Assembly: GCA_052144935.1 (NCBI GenBank)
Contig: JBKQPR010000043.1
Span: 1 to 22,974, forward strand
Length of the DNA: 22,974 nucleotides
Direction of reading: 5' to 3'
Origin: JOPF133 sp052144935
GTDB lineage: Bacteria; Acidobacteriota; Terriglobia; Bryobacterales; Bryobacteraceae
This document shows positions 14,228 through 22,059 of this stretch, piece after piece. Positions within the stretch are counted from its first letter, which is position 1. Each line of letters starts with the position of its first letter. The notes beneath the pieces are model-generated. The model was not told where the DNA came from and made no database searches. It worked only from the letters and a program-made list of their open reading frames with translations. The position numbers were made by a program, and so were the translations under genes.

Positions 14228-14641
14228 ATGTCTGCAAAAGTGCTCCTGATCGATGATGATTCCGACTTCCGGGCCGCCGTGAAATCGCTCCTCGAAAGTC
14301 ATGGGTATATGGTGCTTGAAGCCTCCTCGGGACACGAAGGTCTGCGGATGGTGGTGGAGCAGCAACCCGACGTGATCCTCGTGGACATTATGATGGAGAC
14401 CACAGTGGAGGGGTATGGCATCACCCACTCTCTGAGGTATCGGGACGAATACGCCGAGTTTCGCCACATCCCGATCTTCATGATTTCCTCGATCGAGGAA
14501 GGACCGGACGAGCGCTTTCCGATGTCGGCCGAAGTCGAAATGATCCGGCCCGACTGGTATCTCACGAAGCCCCTCGATATTCCAAAACTGCTCCAGCTTC
14601 TGGAAAAGGCGGTTGGGGCAACCAAGGGCGCAATGGCTTGA
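14228..14641 (+). CDS. Single-domain response regulator (receiver only)
   Basis: This 137-residue protein is one CheY-like receiver and nothing more. The acidic pocket is IDDD at about residues 8-11, the phosphate-accepting Asp is D53 in VDIMM, the switch Ser is in MISS, and the conserved Lys is in YLTKP near the end. The stretch between the switch Ser and the Lys is somewhat longer than usual and includes IRPDWYLTKP. It shares the DIMM motif and the longer loop with the third protein of the block, so the two are probably paralogues. GGAGG lies six to seven bases before the ATG. With no output domain it must act by protein contact, for example as a phosphorelay intermediate for the kinases downstream. 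Confidence 0.85.
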   Translation: MSAKVLLIDDDSDFRAAVKSLLESHGYMVLEASSGHEGLRMVVEQQPDVILVDIMMETTVEGYGITHSLRYRDEYAEFRHIPIFMISSIEEGPDERFPMSAEVEMIRPDWYLTKPLDIPKLLQLLEKAVGATKGAMA

Positions 14642-14681
14642 GGACTCGCCGCCTCGTGGCGAGGGAATGGACGGGACAGCG

Positions 14682-15854
14682 ATGAGCGAGCTCGATGGGC
14701 CGGAAAGGGTCGTCGTAATCGACGACGACTATGCGATTCGGCTCTCCTGCGGAAAAATCCTGGCGAAAATGGGGCTCCCCGCCGAAACTTTTGAAGATGG
14801 AGCGCGCGGGCTGGCCGCCGTCGCTGCGGCCAAACCGGCCATGGTCATCGTGGATCTCAAGATGCCGGGCATCAGCGGAATGGAAGTCGTTTCCCGCGTC
14901 CACGAGATCGACTCCCAAATCATCATCGTGGTCATCACCGGGTACGCAACCATCGACACCGCCGTGCAGGCAATGAAATGCGGGGCCTACGACTTCCTGC
15001 CAAAGCCATTTTCACCCGATGAGCTGCGCTTGATCGTCAATCGTGGGCTGGAGCGCCGCCGGCTGGCACTGGAATCCCAGCGCCACGAGGTTGAGCAAAC
15101 CATGCTCAAACGGCGCTTTGTTACGTTCGTATCCCATCAGCTTCGGACACCGCTGGTCGCCATCCATCAATACCTGGACGTGCTGAAGCACCTCGATCAG
15201 ACCGCCGATGATCCAGTCCGGCGCCAGGAGTGGCTCGATCGTTGCCTTACACGGATCGAGGAGCTCCAGAATCTGATTGCCGACTGGTTGACTCTGGCGC
15301 GTGTGGAGGGCGGGACCCTCATTCGGGAGAGGGTCAAGGTCGATCTCAAGAGAATCATTGGCGAGATCCTGAAGACTTACCTGGGGACGGCGGCGGCGGA
15401 AACCGTGTCACTCGAAGCCCGCCTGCCGGACGACTGTCTGTTCGTGTGCGGCGACCGGAACTGCTTGAGCGTCCTGTTTGACAACCTCATCACCAACGCT
15501 ATCAAGTACAACAAGGCGGGCGGAAGGGTGACCGTTTCAGGCGCCCAGTCGCACGGGGAGGTTGTCATCGCCGTGGCCGACACGGGCATCGGGATTCCGG
15601 AAAAATACCGCCCATTTCTTTTCGACGAGTTCTTCCGTGTCAAGGACGACGGCGCGAAGAACACCGCGGGAACGGGACTGGGACTGCATATCTCGAAACG
15701 GATCGTTTCGGAAATGGGTGGAACCATCGAGGTCGCTAGCGAGCTCGGCGCCGGCTCCACCTTCAGGGTGCACTTGCCGGCCTGGAGCCAGCCGGAAGCG
15801 GCCGTCGGGAGTCAAAACGATGCAGAACAAGAAGCGATTATTGATTGTCGATGA
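14682..15854 (+). CDS. Receiver-histidine kinase fusion
   Basis: The 390-residue protein has an N-terminal receiver (acidic pocket IDDDY, phosphate-accepting D58 in VDLKMPG, switch Thr in VITGYAT, Lys in FLPKPFSP), a short helical linker (about residues 120-140), a HisKA dimerisation domain with H152 in SHQLRTPL, and a HATPase domain with NLITNAIKYN, DTGIGIPE, FDEFFRV and GTGLGLHIS. It has no membrane helix, so it is a soluble kinase whose activity is probably controlled by phosphorylation of its own receiver. ATG 14682 has GGGA five bases upstream; an ATG at 14667 is an alternative adding five residues. The 3' end overlaps the next receiver gene by 35 bases. Confidence 0.88.
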   Translation: MSELDGPERVVVIDDDYAIRLSCGKILAKMGLPAETFEDGARGLAAVAAAKPAMVIVDLKMPGISGMEVVSRVHEIDSQIIIVVITGYATIDTAVQAMKCGAYDFLPKPFSPDELRLIVNRGLERRRLALESQRHEVEQTMLKRRFVTFVSHQLRTPLVAIHQYLDVLKHLDQTADDPVRRQEWLDRCLTRIEELQNLIADWLTLARVEGGTLIRERVKVDLKRIIGEILKTYLGTAAAETVSLEARLPDDCLFVCGDRNCLSVLFDNLITNAIKYNKAGGRVTVSGAQSHGEVVIAVADTGIGIPEKYRPFLFDEFFRVKDDGAKNTAGTGLGLHISKRIVSEMGGTIEVASELGAGSTFRVHLPAWSQPEAAVGSQNDAEQEAIIDCR

Positions 15855-16215
15855 CGACCGGGACTTTGTCGAAGCTGTATCCTGTTATCTCGAAGCGAAC
15901 GGCTTTACCGTCCTCCGGGCCCATAACGGCGCCGAGGGCATTCAGTTGGCGAAGCTGGAGCGGCCGGACCTCATCCTCATGGACATCATGATGAACGAGC
16001 GGACCGAGGGATTCTTCACGATTCACGAGATTCGCCGCGATCCGGCCCTGAAGAGTGTGCCAATTTTCGTTCTCAGCTCGTTTTGCACGAGGCTTCCCGA
16101 CTTCGAAATCCCGTCAAGCGGCGGCTGGCTGGCGCACGACATGTTTTTCGCAAAGCCGGTTGACGTAGTCCAGTTGTTGGAAAGGATCCGCCAGCGTCTC
16201 GGCAAGGCGGCGTGA
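15820..16215 (+). CDS. Single-domain response regulator (receiver only), second copy
   Basis: A 131-residue stand-alone receiver: VDDD at about residues 10-13, phosphate-accepting D55 in MDIMM, switch Ser in VLSSF and Lys in FFAKPVD. Like the first receiver it has a longer segment before the Lys (with a SSGGWLAHDMFFAKP sequence) and no output domain. Its start lies 35 bases inside the preceding kinase gene, which points to coupled translation; the bases before it (GGGAGTCAAAACG) contain a GGGAG at usable distance. It lies 15 bases before the membrane kinase, its probable phosphodonor or target. Confidence 0.85.
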   Translation: MQNKKRLLIVDDDRDFVEAVSCYLEANGFTVLRAHNGAEGIQLAKLERPDLILMDIMMNERTEGFFTIHEIRRDPALKSVPIFVLSSFCTRLPDFEIPSSGGWLAHDMFFAKPVDVVQLLERIRQRLGKAA

Positions 16216-16230
16216 AGGCACGCGGAGGCT

Positions 16231-18156
16231 ATGCGCTTCGGTTCCCCAAGGCTGTCGCTCAAGGCAAGGCTGATCTGGAGCTACCTGATCATCCTGGGGA
16301 TCGGAGGATTGGCCACATCGCTAGTCGGTTCGTGGATCGTAAGTTCCACGATCATGATGCAGGCGCGCCGGTCCGTGGATCATGACTTCGCCACCGCCAA
16401 AACCGTTTACGAACAGCAACTCCAAACTCTTAGGCTGTCGGTGGAGTTTGCCGCGTCCGGCACCGTGCTCCAGCGTTATCTGGCCGGCGAGAACCCCGCC
16501 CCACTGGCGGCCTATCTGGAACGGATTCGACAGGATGCCGGTTTCGACTTTCTCAGCCTCACGGACCAGACGGGACACATTGTCTTCCGGGCTTCGCAAC
16601 CTCACGGCTTGCCGGGTGATGCATCTTCGCTGAGTGTTGTCAGAGAGGCTCTTTCCGGTAAAGTCGCCGCGGCGACCGAAATTCTCCCTGCCGGACTGCT
16701 CGGCAATGGCGATGAGAGTGCCGGCATGGCCCTCATGGCGGCTGCGCCTGTAAGCTCAACTTCCGCCGGCGCCATTGGATCCCTTTATGGCGGCATTGTT
16801 CTGAATGGAAATTTCCGGATTGTGGACAGCGTTTGGGAACTGCTCTTCAGGGGCGATCGCTTTAAAGATGTGGACAGCGGCTCAGTCACGATATTCCAGA
16901 ACGACCGCCGGATCTCGACGAATGTCAGAACGGGAGCGGGGGAACGAGCCGTTGGCACACGGGCGGCTCGGGAAGTGGCCGACGCCGTCCTGAAGCGCGG
17001 CGCGATCTGGAGAGGACGCGCATTTATCGTGAAGGACTGGTACATCAGCGAATACGCTCCCATAGTTAACTACACCGGCGAGGTCATCGGAATGCTCTCC
17101 GTCGGCGTTCTCGAAAGCACCTACACAGCCATCCGCAACCAGGTGATCCTTTCGTTTTTTGGCATTGCTACCGCCGGCTTTCTTCTGATCCTCGGCATTA
17201 CGTACTACATGATTCACAACATCACGCGCCCCATCGGCGAAATGGTCACCGCGACGCACAACATCATCTTGGGCCGGTTCGATCAGGAGGTGCGGTCGAA
17301 TTCGCCGGGCGAAATCGCGCTGCTGGCGGAGTCCTTCAACGCCATGCTGAAGAGCCTGCGCCAGATGCGAGCCGATCTCGAGGAATGGGGCCGGACCCTC
17401 GAGGAAAAAGTCAAACAAAGGACCGAGGAACTCGTCGCGATGCAGGCCAGGGTAGCGCAGTCGGAGCGGCTGGCCTCGCTCGGCATGTTGGCGGCGGGCG
17501 TAGCGCACGAGGTCAATAATCCCCTCGGCGGTATCCTGGCCCTGACCGTCCTGACCATCGAAGATATGCCGAAGGACGATCCGAACCGCGAAAACCTGGC
17601 TGAAGTGATTCGGCAAACCGAGCGCTGCCGCGACATCGTCAGGGGACTGCTCGAATTCTCCCGCCAGTCGAAGGCCAACACCGAACCGGTCGACCTCAAC
17701 AAGGTCCTTCAGGATACGCTGGCGCTGGTGGAAAAACAGGCCCTGTTCTTCAATATCAGCGTCGTCTGGAACCTGGATCCGCACCTGCCTCCCGTGATCG
17801 CCGACCGATCCCAATTCCAGCAGGTCTTCATGAACATCCTGATGAACGCGGTGCAGGCGATGAACGAGCGCGGCACGATAACCATAATGACCCGCCACAA
17901 CCGCGCCGGCGATTCCGTGGAGGCGGCGATCTCCGACACCGGCCAAGGCATACCGCCGGAAGAGATCGACCGCATCTTCGATCCCTTCTTTACGACCAAG
18001 GAGAGCGGGCATGGCACGGGCCTGGGATTGTCCATCGCCTATGGAATTGTCACCACTCATCGCGGCACGATTTCCGTCCAGAGCGAGGTCGGCAAAGGGA
18101 GTACCTTCACGATCCGCATGCCGGTCGAGGCGCAAGTTGCGCTGGAGCGCGAATAG
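16231..18156 (+). CDS. Membrane histidine kinase with extracytoplasmic Cache-type sensor and HAMP
   Basis: The 641-residue protein has a membrane helix at about residues 13-37, a large periplasmic region (about 38-304) of the double-Cache type, a second helix at about 305-328, a HAMP domain (about 330-385), a coiled coil, then a HisKA domain with H426 in VAHEVNNPLGG and a HATPase domain with NILMNAVQAM, DTGQGIPPEE, FDPFFTTK and GTGLGLSIAYG. The HEVNNPLGG type of H-box belongs to the NtrB/four-helix kinases that often serve sigma-54 activators. Cache domains usually sense small organic acids or amino acids, which would suit a link to the carboxylate enzymes downstream, but that is inference. 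ATG 16231 is preceded by GGAGG only two bases away, an unusually short spacing. It ends 59 bases before the lyase gene. Confidence 0.9.
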   Translation: MRFGSPRLSLKARLIWSYLIILGIGGLATSLVGSWIVSSTIMMQARRSVDHDFATAKTVYEQQLQTLRLSVEFAASGTVLQRYLAGENPAPLAAYLERIRQDAGFDFLSLTDQTGHIVFRASQPHGLPGDASSLSVVREALSGKVAAATEILPAGLLGNGDESAGMALMAAAPVSSTSAGAIGSLYGGIVLNGNFRIVDSVWELLFRGDRFKDVDSGSVTIFQNDRRISTNVRTGAGERAVGTRAAREVADAVLKRGAIWRGRAFIVKDWYISEYAPIVNYTGEVIGMLSVGVLESTYTAIRNQVILSFFGIATAGFLLILGITYYMIHNITRPIGEMVTATHNIILGRFDQEVRSNSPGEIALLAESFNAMLKSLRQMRADLEEWGRTLEEKVKQRTEELVAMQARVAQSERLASLGMLAAGVAHEVNNPLGGILALTVLTIEDMPKDDPNRENLAEVIRQTERCRDIVRGLLEFSRQSKANTEPVDLNKVLQDTLALVEKQALFFNISVVWNLDPHLPPVIADRSQFQQVFMNILMNAVQAMNERGTITIMTRHNRAGDSVEAAISDTGQGIPPEEIDRIFDPFFTTKESGHGTGLGLSIAYGIVTTHRGTISVQSEVGKGSTFTIRMPVEAQVALERE

Positions 18157-18185
18157 CAGACATCCGCATCCGAATTTGCTATACA
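18157..18185 (+). promoter_or_regulatory. Candidate promoter of the lyase/hydratase/dehydrogenase operon
   Basis: CAGACA (18157-18162, four matches to TTGACA) and TATACA (18180-18185, five matches to TATAAT) are spaced by 17 bases in the 59-base gap before the lyase gene. The following AAGGAG at 18200-18205 is the ribosome binding site. No terminator separates this from the kinase gene, so readthrough is also possible. Confidence 0.45.
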
Positions 18186-18215
18186 TAGTATCGGCTGCCA
18201 AGGAGAAGCCAGTTC

Positions 18216-19124
18216 ATGAGCGATCAAGCTTCCATTCTTCGCACCGCTTTGCAGCGCAGGAAGGCCCTGGTGGTGCCGGGCTGCCATGATGCGCTGAGCG
18301 CGAAAATCATCGAAAGCGCCGGGTTCGAAGCAGTCCAGGTCAGCGGCTTCGGTCTTGCCGGAAGCCTGCTCGGCAAGCCGGATGTCGGGCTGGCCGATAT
18401 GAAAGACGTCCTCGACATCACCGGCCATATTACGCGCGCCGTCGCGATCCCGGTGATGGCCGATATCGACACGGGCGGCGGCAACGCGCTGAACGCCGCC
18501 TCGATCACCGAGCGCCTGCTCGAGATGGGCGTAGCCGGCGTCAACATCGAAGATCAGGTCTTCCCCAAGCGCTGCGGCCATATGGAGGGCAAGCAGGTGA
18601 TCCCCGCCGACGAGATGGCGGGCAAGGTCAGGGCCATGGTGGATGCACGCCGGCGGCTCGGCAACGACATGGTCATCAACGCCCGCACCGACGCCTATGC
18701 CGTTTACGGACTTCACGAAGCCCTTTTTCGAGCCAATCTCTACCTCGATTCCGGGGCCGACCTGGTCTTCATCGACGGCATCGGAACGCGCGCCGACATT
18801 GAGCGCGCGGTGCGCGAGATTCACGGTCTGCTTTCCGTAAACCTCATGGATGCCGTCACCGGGGTCAAAACCGAGCTGGTTTCCATTCCGGAACTGGCCG
18901 CGCTGGGTGTGGCCCGCGTCAGCATTCCGGTCGCATCCATTCTCGTGATGCATAAAGCACTGACCGCCTTCTTCACCGCGCTGCGTGGTTCCCATACCGG
19001 CATCCTGGCGGGGGAGACATACTGGCTGACCGGCTTCAAAGACTACACGGCTTTCGTGGGCCTGCCGGAATATCGCGCCATGGAACACGAGTACCTGCCT
19101 TCCCTGATCGCGGCGGGCCGTTAA
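18216..19124 (+). CDS. Isocitrate-lyase-superfamily carboxylic acid lyase (2,3-dimethylmalate/methylisocitrate lyase type)
   Basis: The 302-residue protein is a PEP mutase/isocitrate lyase family barrel that cleaves a C-C bond next to a malate-like group, giving pyruvate or glyoxylate and a second acid. The Mg-binding acids are in MADIDTGGGN (D83, D85), followed by EDQ (near residue 111) and the active-site loop K118-R-C-G-H122, with C120 as the catalytic acid of true lyases; the mutases lack it. From memory the order VPGCHDALSAKIIESAGF, LGKPDVGL and the ending EYRAMEHEY are closer to dimethylmalate lyase than to PrpB, but substrate cannot be fixed by eye. AAGGAG lies ten bases before ATG 18216. 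Seventeen bases separate it from the hydratase large subunit. Confidence 0.85.
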   Translation: MSDQASILRTALQRRKALVVPGCHDALSAKIIESAGFEAVQVSGFGLAGSLLGKPDVGLADMKDVLDITGHITRAVAIPVMADIDTGGGNALNAASITERLLEMGVAGVNIEDQVFPKRCGHMEGKQVIPADEMAGKVRAMVDARRRLGNDMVINARTDAYAVYGLHEALFRANLYLDSGADLVFIDGIGTRADIERAVREIHGLLSVNLMDAVTGVKTELVSIPELAALGVARVSIPVASILVMHKALTAFFTALRGSHTGILAGETYWLTGFKDYTAFVGLPEYRAMEHEYLPSLIAAGR

Positions 19125-19140
19125 TGCGGGAGGAAACGCC

Positions 19141-20436
19141 ATGGGAATGACATTGGCTGAAAAGATTCTCGCCCGCGCCTCCGGTCGCGAGCGGGTTGCG
19201 CCGGACCAGATTGTGATCGCGCGTGTGGACCTTGCCATGAGCCACGAAAATGCCGATCTGGTCCGCAAAAGCTTCCTCGAAATCGGCGTGGACCGCGTCT
19301 GGGACCCGTCGAAGATCGTCATCATCTTCGACCATCGTGTGCCGGCCGAATCGGAAAAGACCGCCGCCACGCACAAGGCGGTGCGCGAGTTCGTCTCCGC
19401 TCAGGGCATCGAGAGTTTCTACGATGTCGGACGCGGAGGCATCTGTCACCAGGTGCTTCCCGAAGAAGGTCACGTGCGGCCGGGAATGGTGATCGTCGGG
19501 ACTGACTCCCATACCACCACGCACGGGGCTTTCGGCGCTTTCGCCACCGGCATCGGCGCCACCGAAATGGCCGGCGTTTGGACGGAAGGCTCGCTGTGGT
19601 TCAAAGTGCCTTCCACGCTGCGGATCGAGGTGCAGGGCGAGTTCCGGCCCTGGATTTCCGCCAAGGATCTGATCCTCTACATCATCGGCAAGCTCGGCGC
19701 CGCCGGCGCCGACTACCGGGCGGTGGAGTTCGACGGCCCCGCCATCCGGCGGATGAGTATGGCGTCGCGCATGGTGCTCACGAATCTGGCGATGGAGATG
19801 GGCGCGAAGGTCGCGTTTACGCCCGTGGATGAAGTTCTCCTGGATTATCTCCGCCCGCGTGTCCCTGAGAAACTGGAAATGATCGCGCCCGACGCGGACG
19901 CGCAGTACGAGCGCGTCGTCAACATCGATGCCGGCGAAGACCTGTGGGAGCCGCAAATCGCCTGCCCGCATTCGGTGGATCGAGTCCAGCCGCTCTCAGC
20001 GCTCGGGGAAGTGCCTGTCGACCAGGCCGTCCTCGGCTCCTGCACCAACGGCCGGCTTGAGGACCTGGAGGTGGCCGCGCGCGTGGTAGCCGGGCGGGCG
20101 GTCCACTCCCGCGCGCGTTTGATCGTCATCCCCGCCTCGCAGAAGGTCTATCTAGAGGCCATTCGCCGAGGCTATCTGGAAACGCTCGTGGCGGCCGGAG
20201 CCATGATCAACCCGCCCGGCTGCGGCCCATGCGTCGGCGTGCACCAGGGCATTCTGGCAGCCGGTGAGACATGCGTCTCTTCAACCAACCGCAACTTTCT
20301 CGGCCGGATGGGCAGCAAAGATTCGTTGGTGTATCTAGCCAGCCCAGCGGTCGTAGCCGCTTCGGCGATCGCGGGGAAACTCGCGCACCCCGCATCCGTC
20401 GTGAAGGAGAGTGAAACATGCCTGGTACAAGTTTGA
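19141..20436 (+). CDS. Aconitase-family hydratase/isomerase, large subunit (LeuC/HacA/DmdA type)
   Basis: The 431-residue protein binds the 4Fe-4S cluster of a hydro-lyase that moves or adds water across a carboxylated double bond, as in isopropylmalate isomerase, homoaconitase or dimethylmaleate hydratase. Cluster ligands are C301 in GSCTNGR, C361 and C364 in GCGPCVG; other landmarks are HRVP near residue 62 and GTDSHTTTHGAFGAFATGIG near residue 121. The length (about 420) is that of the short two-component type, not the 466-residue E. coli LeuC. GGGAGGA lies six bases before ATG 19141. Its end overlaps the small-subunit gene by 19 bases. The partners (a lyase in front, a dehydrogenase behind) argue against a plain leucine-pathway role. 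Confidence 0.88.
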   Translation: MGMTLAEKILARASGRERVAPDQIVIARVDLAMSHENADLVRKSFLEIGVDRVWDPSKIVIIFDHRVPAESEKTAATHKAVREFVSAQGIESFYDVGRGGICHQVLPEEGHVRPGMVIVGTDSHTTTHGAFGAFATGIGATEMAGVWTEGSLWFKVPSTLRIEVQGEFRPWISAKDLILYIIGKLGAAGADYRAVEFDGPAIRRMSMASRMVLTNLAMEMGAKVAFTPVDEVLLDYLRPRVPEKLEMIAPDADAQYERVVNIDAGEDLWEPQIACPHSVDRVQPLSALGEVPVDQAVLGSCTNGRLEDLEVAARVVAGRAVHSRARLIVIPASQKVYLEAIRRGYLETLVAAGAMINPPGCGPCVGVHQGILAAGETCVSSTNRNFLGRMGSKDSLVYLASPAVVAASAIAGKLAHPASVVKESETCLVQV

Positions 20437-20960
20437 AGCTCCGCGGCCGCATCCGTGCCGTTCTGGGAGACAACGTCGATACGGACATCATTTATCCCGG
20501 CCGATACCTGAACATCACCGATCGCGAAAAGACCGCCGAGCATCTCTTCGAGCTGGCCTACCCGGAAATCCGGCCGGAGCTCCAGGCGGGCGAGTTCATC
20601 GTGGCCGGCAGGAACTTCGGCTGTGGTTCCAGCCGCGAACAGGCCGCTGCCGCACTGAAGTTCGCCGGCGCGGGTGCGGTGATCGCCGGTTCCTTCGCGC
20701 GCATTTTCTTCCGCAATGCTATTAACCTCGGGCTGCCGGCCGTTGTCTCGCTGGAAGCCGCCGGAAGCTGTTCCGTGGGCGACGAACTCGATCTCGACCT
20801 CGTGGCGGGGGAGATCCGTAATCTGAGCGCACGGCGGATCTTCCAGGCCGCTCCCCAGGACCCGCGCACCGCCGAGTTGTTGGCCGCTGGCGGCCTGGTT
20901 CCCTATCTGAAGCGCAAATACATCGACGCGAGGAGGCGCCCGTGTCTAAGCACCGCATAG
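20418..20960 (+). CDS. Aconitase-family hydratase/isomerase, small subunit (LeuD/HacB/DmdB type)
   Basis: The 180-residue swivel-domain subunit completes the hydratase active site. It shows GDNVDTDIIYPGRYL (residues 17-31), the substrate-carboxylate loop FVAGRNFGCGSSREQA-like segment (residues 60-76) and FARIFFRNAINLGLP, all standard for the family. In isopropylmalate isomerase and homoaconitase the residues just after DTDIIYPG set specificity; here they are RYLNITD, which I cannot assign. The gene starts inside the large-subunit gene, and its C-terminus (RRRPCLSTA) overlaps the dehydrogenase start by 19 bases, so stoichiometric expression is likely. Confidence 0.88.
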   Translation: MPGTSLKLRGRIRAVLGDNVDTDIIYPGRYLNITDREKTAEHLFELAYPEIRPELQAGEFIVAGRNFGCGSSREQAAAALKFAGAGAVIAGSFARIFFRNAINLGLPAVVSLEAAGSCSVGDELDLDLVAGEIRNLSARRIFQAAPQDPRTAELLAAGGLVPYLKRKYIDARRRPCLSTA

Positions 20961-22054
20961 CCTGGTTGCCGGGCGATGGCATCGGCCCGGAGGTGTGCGA
21001 TGCCGCCCGGCTGGTCCTCGATGCCGCCGGGTTGGAGGCCGATTACCTCCCCGGGGATATCGGCTGGGAGTTCTGGCGCGCGGAGGGAGATGCCCTGCCG
21101 CCGCGCACGCTCGCCCTGCTGCGGCACACCAACTGTGCCTTCTTCGGCGCGATTACGTCGAAGCCGGCGTCGGAGGCCGCTCGCGAGCTCGCGCCAGAGC
21201 TTCAGGCACGGGAATTGAGCTACCGCAGCCCCATCGTTCGTATGCGGCAACTGCTCGATCTCTACATCTGTCTCCGGCCCTGCCGGGCGTTCCGGGGAAA
21301 TCCGCTGAACTACCGCGAGAATATCGACATCGTAATCTTCCGCGAAAATACCGAGGGCATGTACATGGGAGTGGAGTTTCCCAGAGTTCCGGAAGAGTTC
21401 CTGACGATGGCCGCCATGAAACCCATCCCCCCGGATGCGGCCATCTCCATTCGCAGCATTACGCACCATGCCTCCCGCCGCATTGTGGAAGCAGCTTTTC
21501 AATATGCGGTGAAACACGGCCGTCGCAAAGTGACGGCGGTGCACAAAGCCAACGTCCTGCGCGCCACCTGCGGCCTGTTTTTGGAGGCGGCCCGCGAGGT
21601 CGCCGCGCAATATCCGCAAATCGAATTCGACACCGCCAACATCGATGCCATGAGCATGTGGCTGCTCAAGAACCCGCTGACGTACGATGTCATTGTCACC
21701 ACCAACCTGTTCGGTGATATCTTGTCGGACCTCTGCGCACAAATGGCCGGGGGCATGGGGTTCGCCTATAGCGGCAACATCGGCGAGAAGTATGCGGTCT
21801 TCGAACCCACGCACGGTTCGGCTCCGAAATATGCCGGCCGGAAGAAAGTCAATCCGCTGGCCGCCATCCTCGCCGCGAAGATGATGACAGAGTGGCTCGG
21901 GGAGCGGGAGATTGCAGCGGATATGGAGAGGGCGGTGGCCGATGTAGTGGAGCACGGCGCGGTCCGTACGTACGATCTTGGCGGCAACGCCTCCACCATG
22001 GACGTTGCCCAAGCCGTCGCAGAATCCGTGCGATTCGCACATTCCATGAGGTGA
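20942..22054 (+). CDS. Beta-decarboxylating dehydrogenase (isocitrate/isopropylmalate dehydrogenase family)
   Basis: The 370-residue protein oxidises a 2-hydroxy-3-carboxy acid with NAD(P) and releases CO2, leaving a 2-keto acid. Landmarks: GDGIGPEV (residues 11-18), substrate Arg residues in SPIVRMRQLLDLYICLRP (R100, R102, R112) and in FRENTEGMYMG (R134, with Y141 as catalytic Tyr), K202 in HKANVLR, the metal acids D235, D259 and D263 (ANIDAM, LFGDILSD), and EPTHGSAPKYAG for the cofactor. The SPIVRMRQ loop lacks the plain isocitrate dehydrogenase or LeuB pattern I know, so specificity for homoisocitrate, isocitrate, or an alkylmalate stays open. GTG 20942 is preferred because AGGAGG ends five bases before it. 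Confidence 0.88.
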   Translation: MSKHRIAWLPGDGIGPEVCDAARLVLDAAGLEADYLPGDIGWEFWRAEGDALPPRTLALLRHTNCAFFGAITSKPASEAARELAPELQARELSYRSPIVRMRQLLDLYICLRPCRAFRGNPLNYRENIDIVIFRENTEGMYMGVEFPRVPEEFLTMAAMKPIPPDAAISIRSITHHASRRIVEAAFQYAVKHGRRKVTAVHKANVLRATCGLFLEAAREVAAQYPQIEFDTANIDAMSMWLLKNPLTYDVIVTTNLFGDILSDLCAQMAGGMGFAYSGNIGEKYAVFEPTHGSAPKYAGRKKVNPLAAILAAKMMTEWLGEREIAADMERAVADVVEHGAVRTYDLGGNASTMDVAQAVAESVRFAHSMR

Positions 22055-22059
22055 ATCAA

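Noticed and set aside
16882..19376. Two long minus-strand open frames opposite the sensor kinase and the lyase
   Set aside because: Composition is His/Asp/Gly-rich antisense text, and the sense strand holds well-recognised genes with ribosome binding sites.
19141..20960. Assignment as leuC and leuD of leucine synthesis
   Set aside because: The family fits, but the neighbouring lyase and absence of leuA make the leucine role unsupported, so no gene symbol was given.
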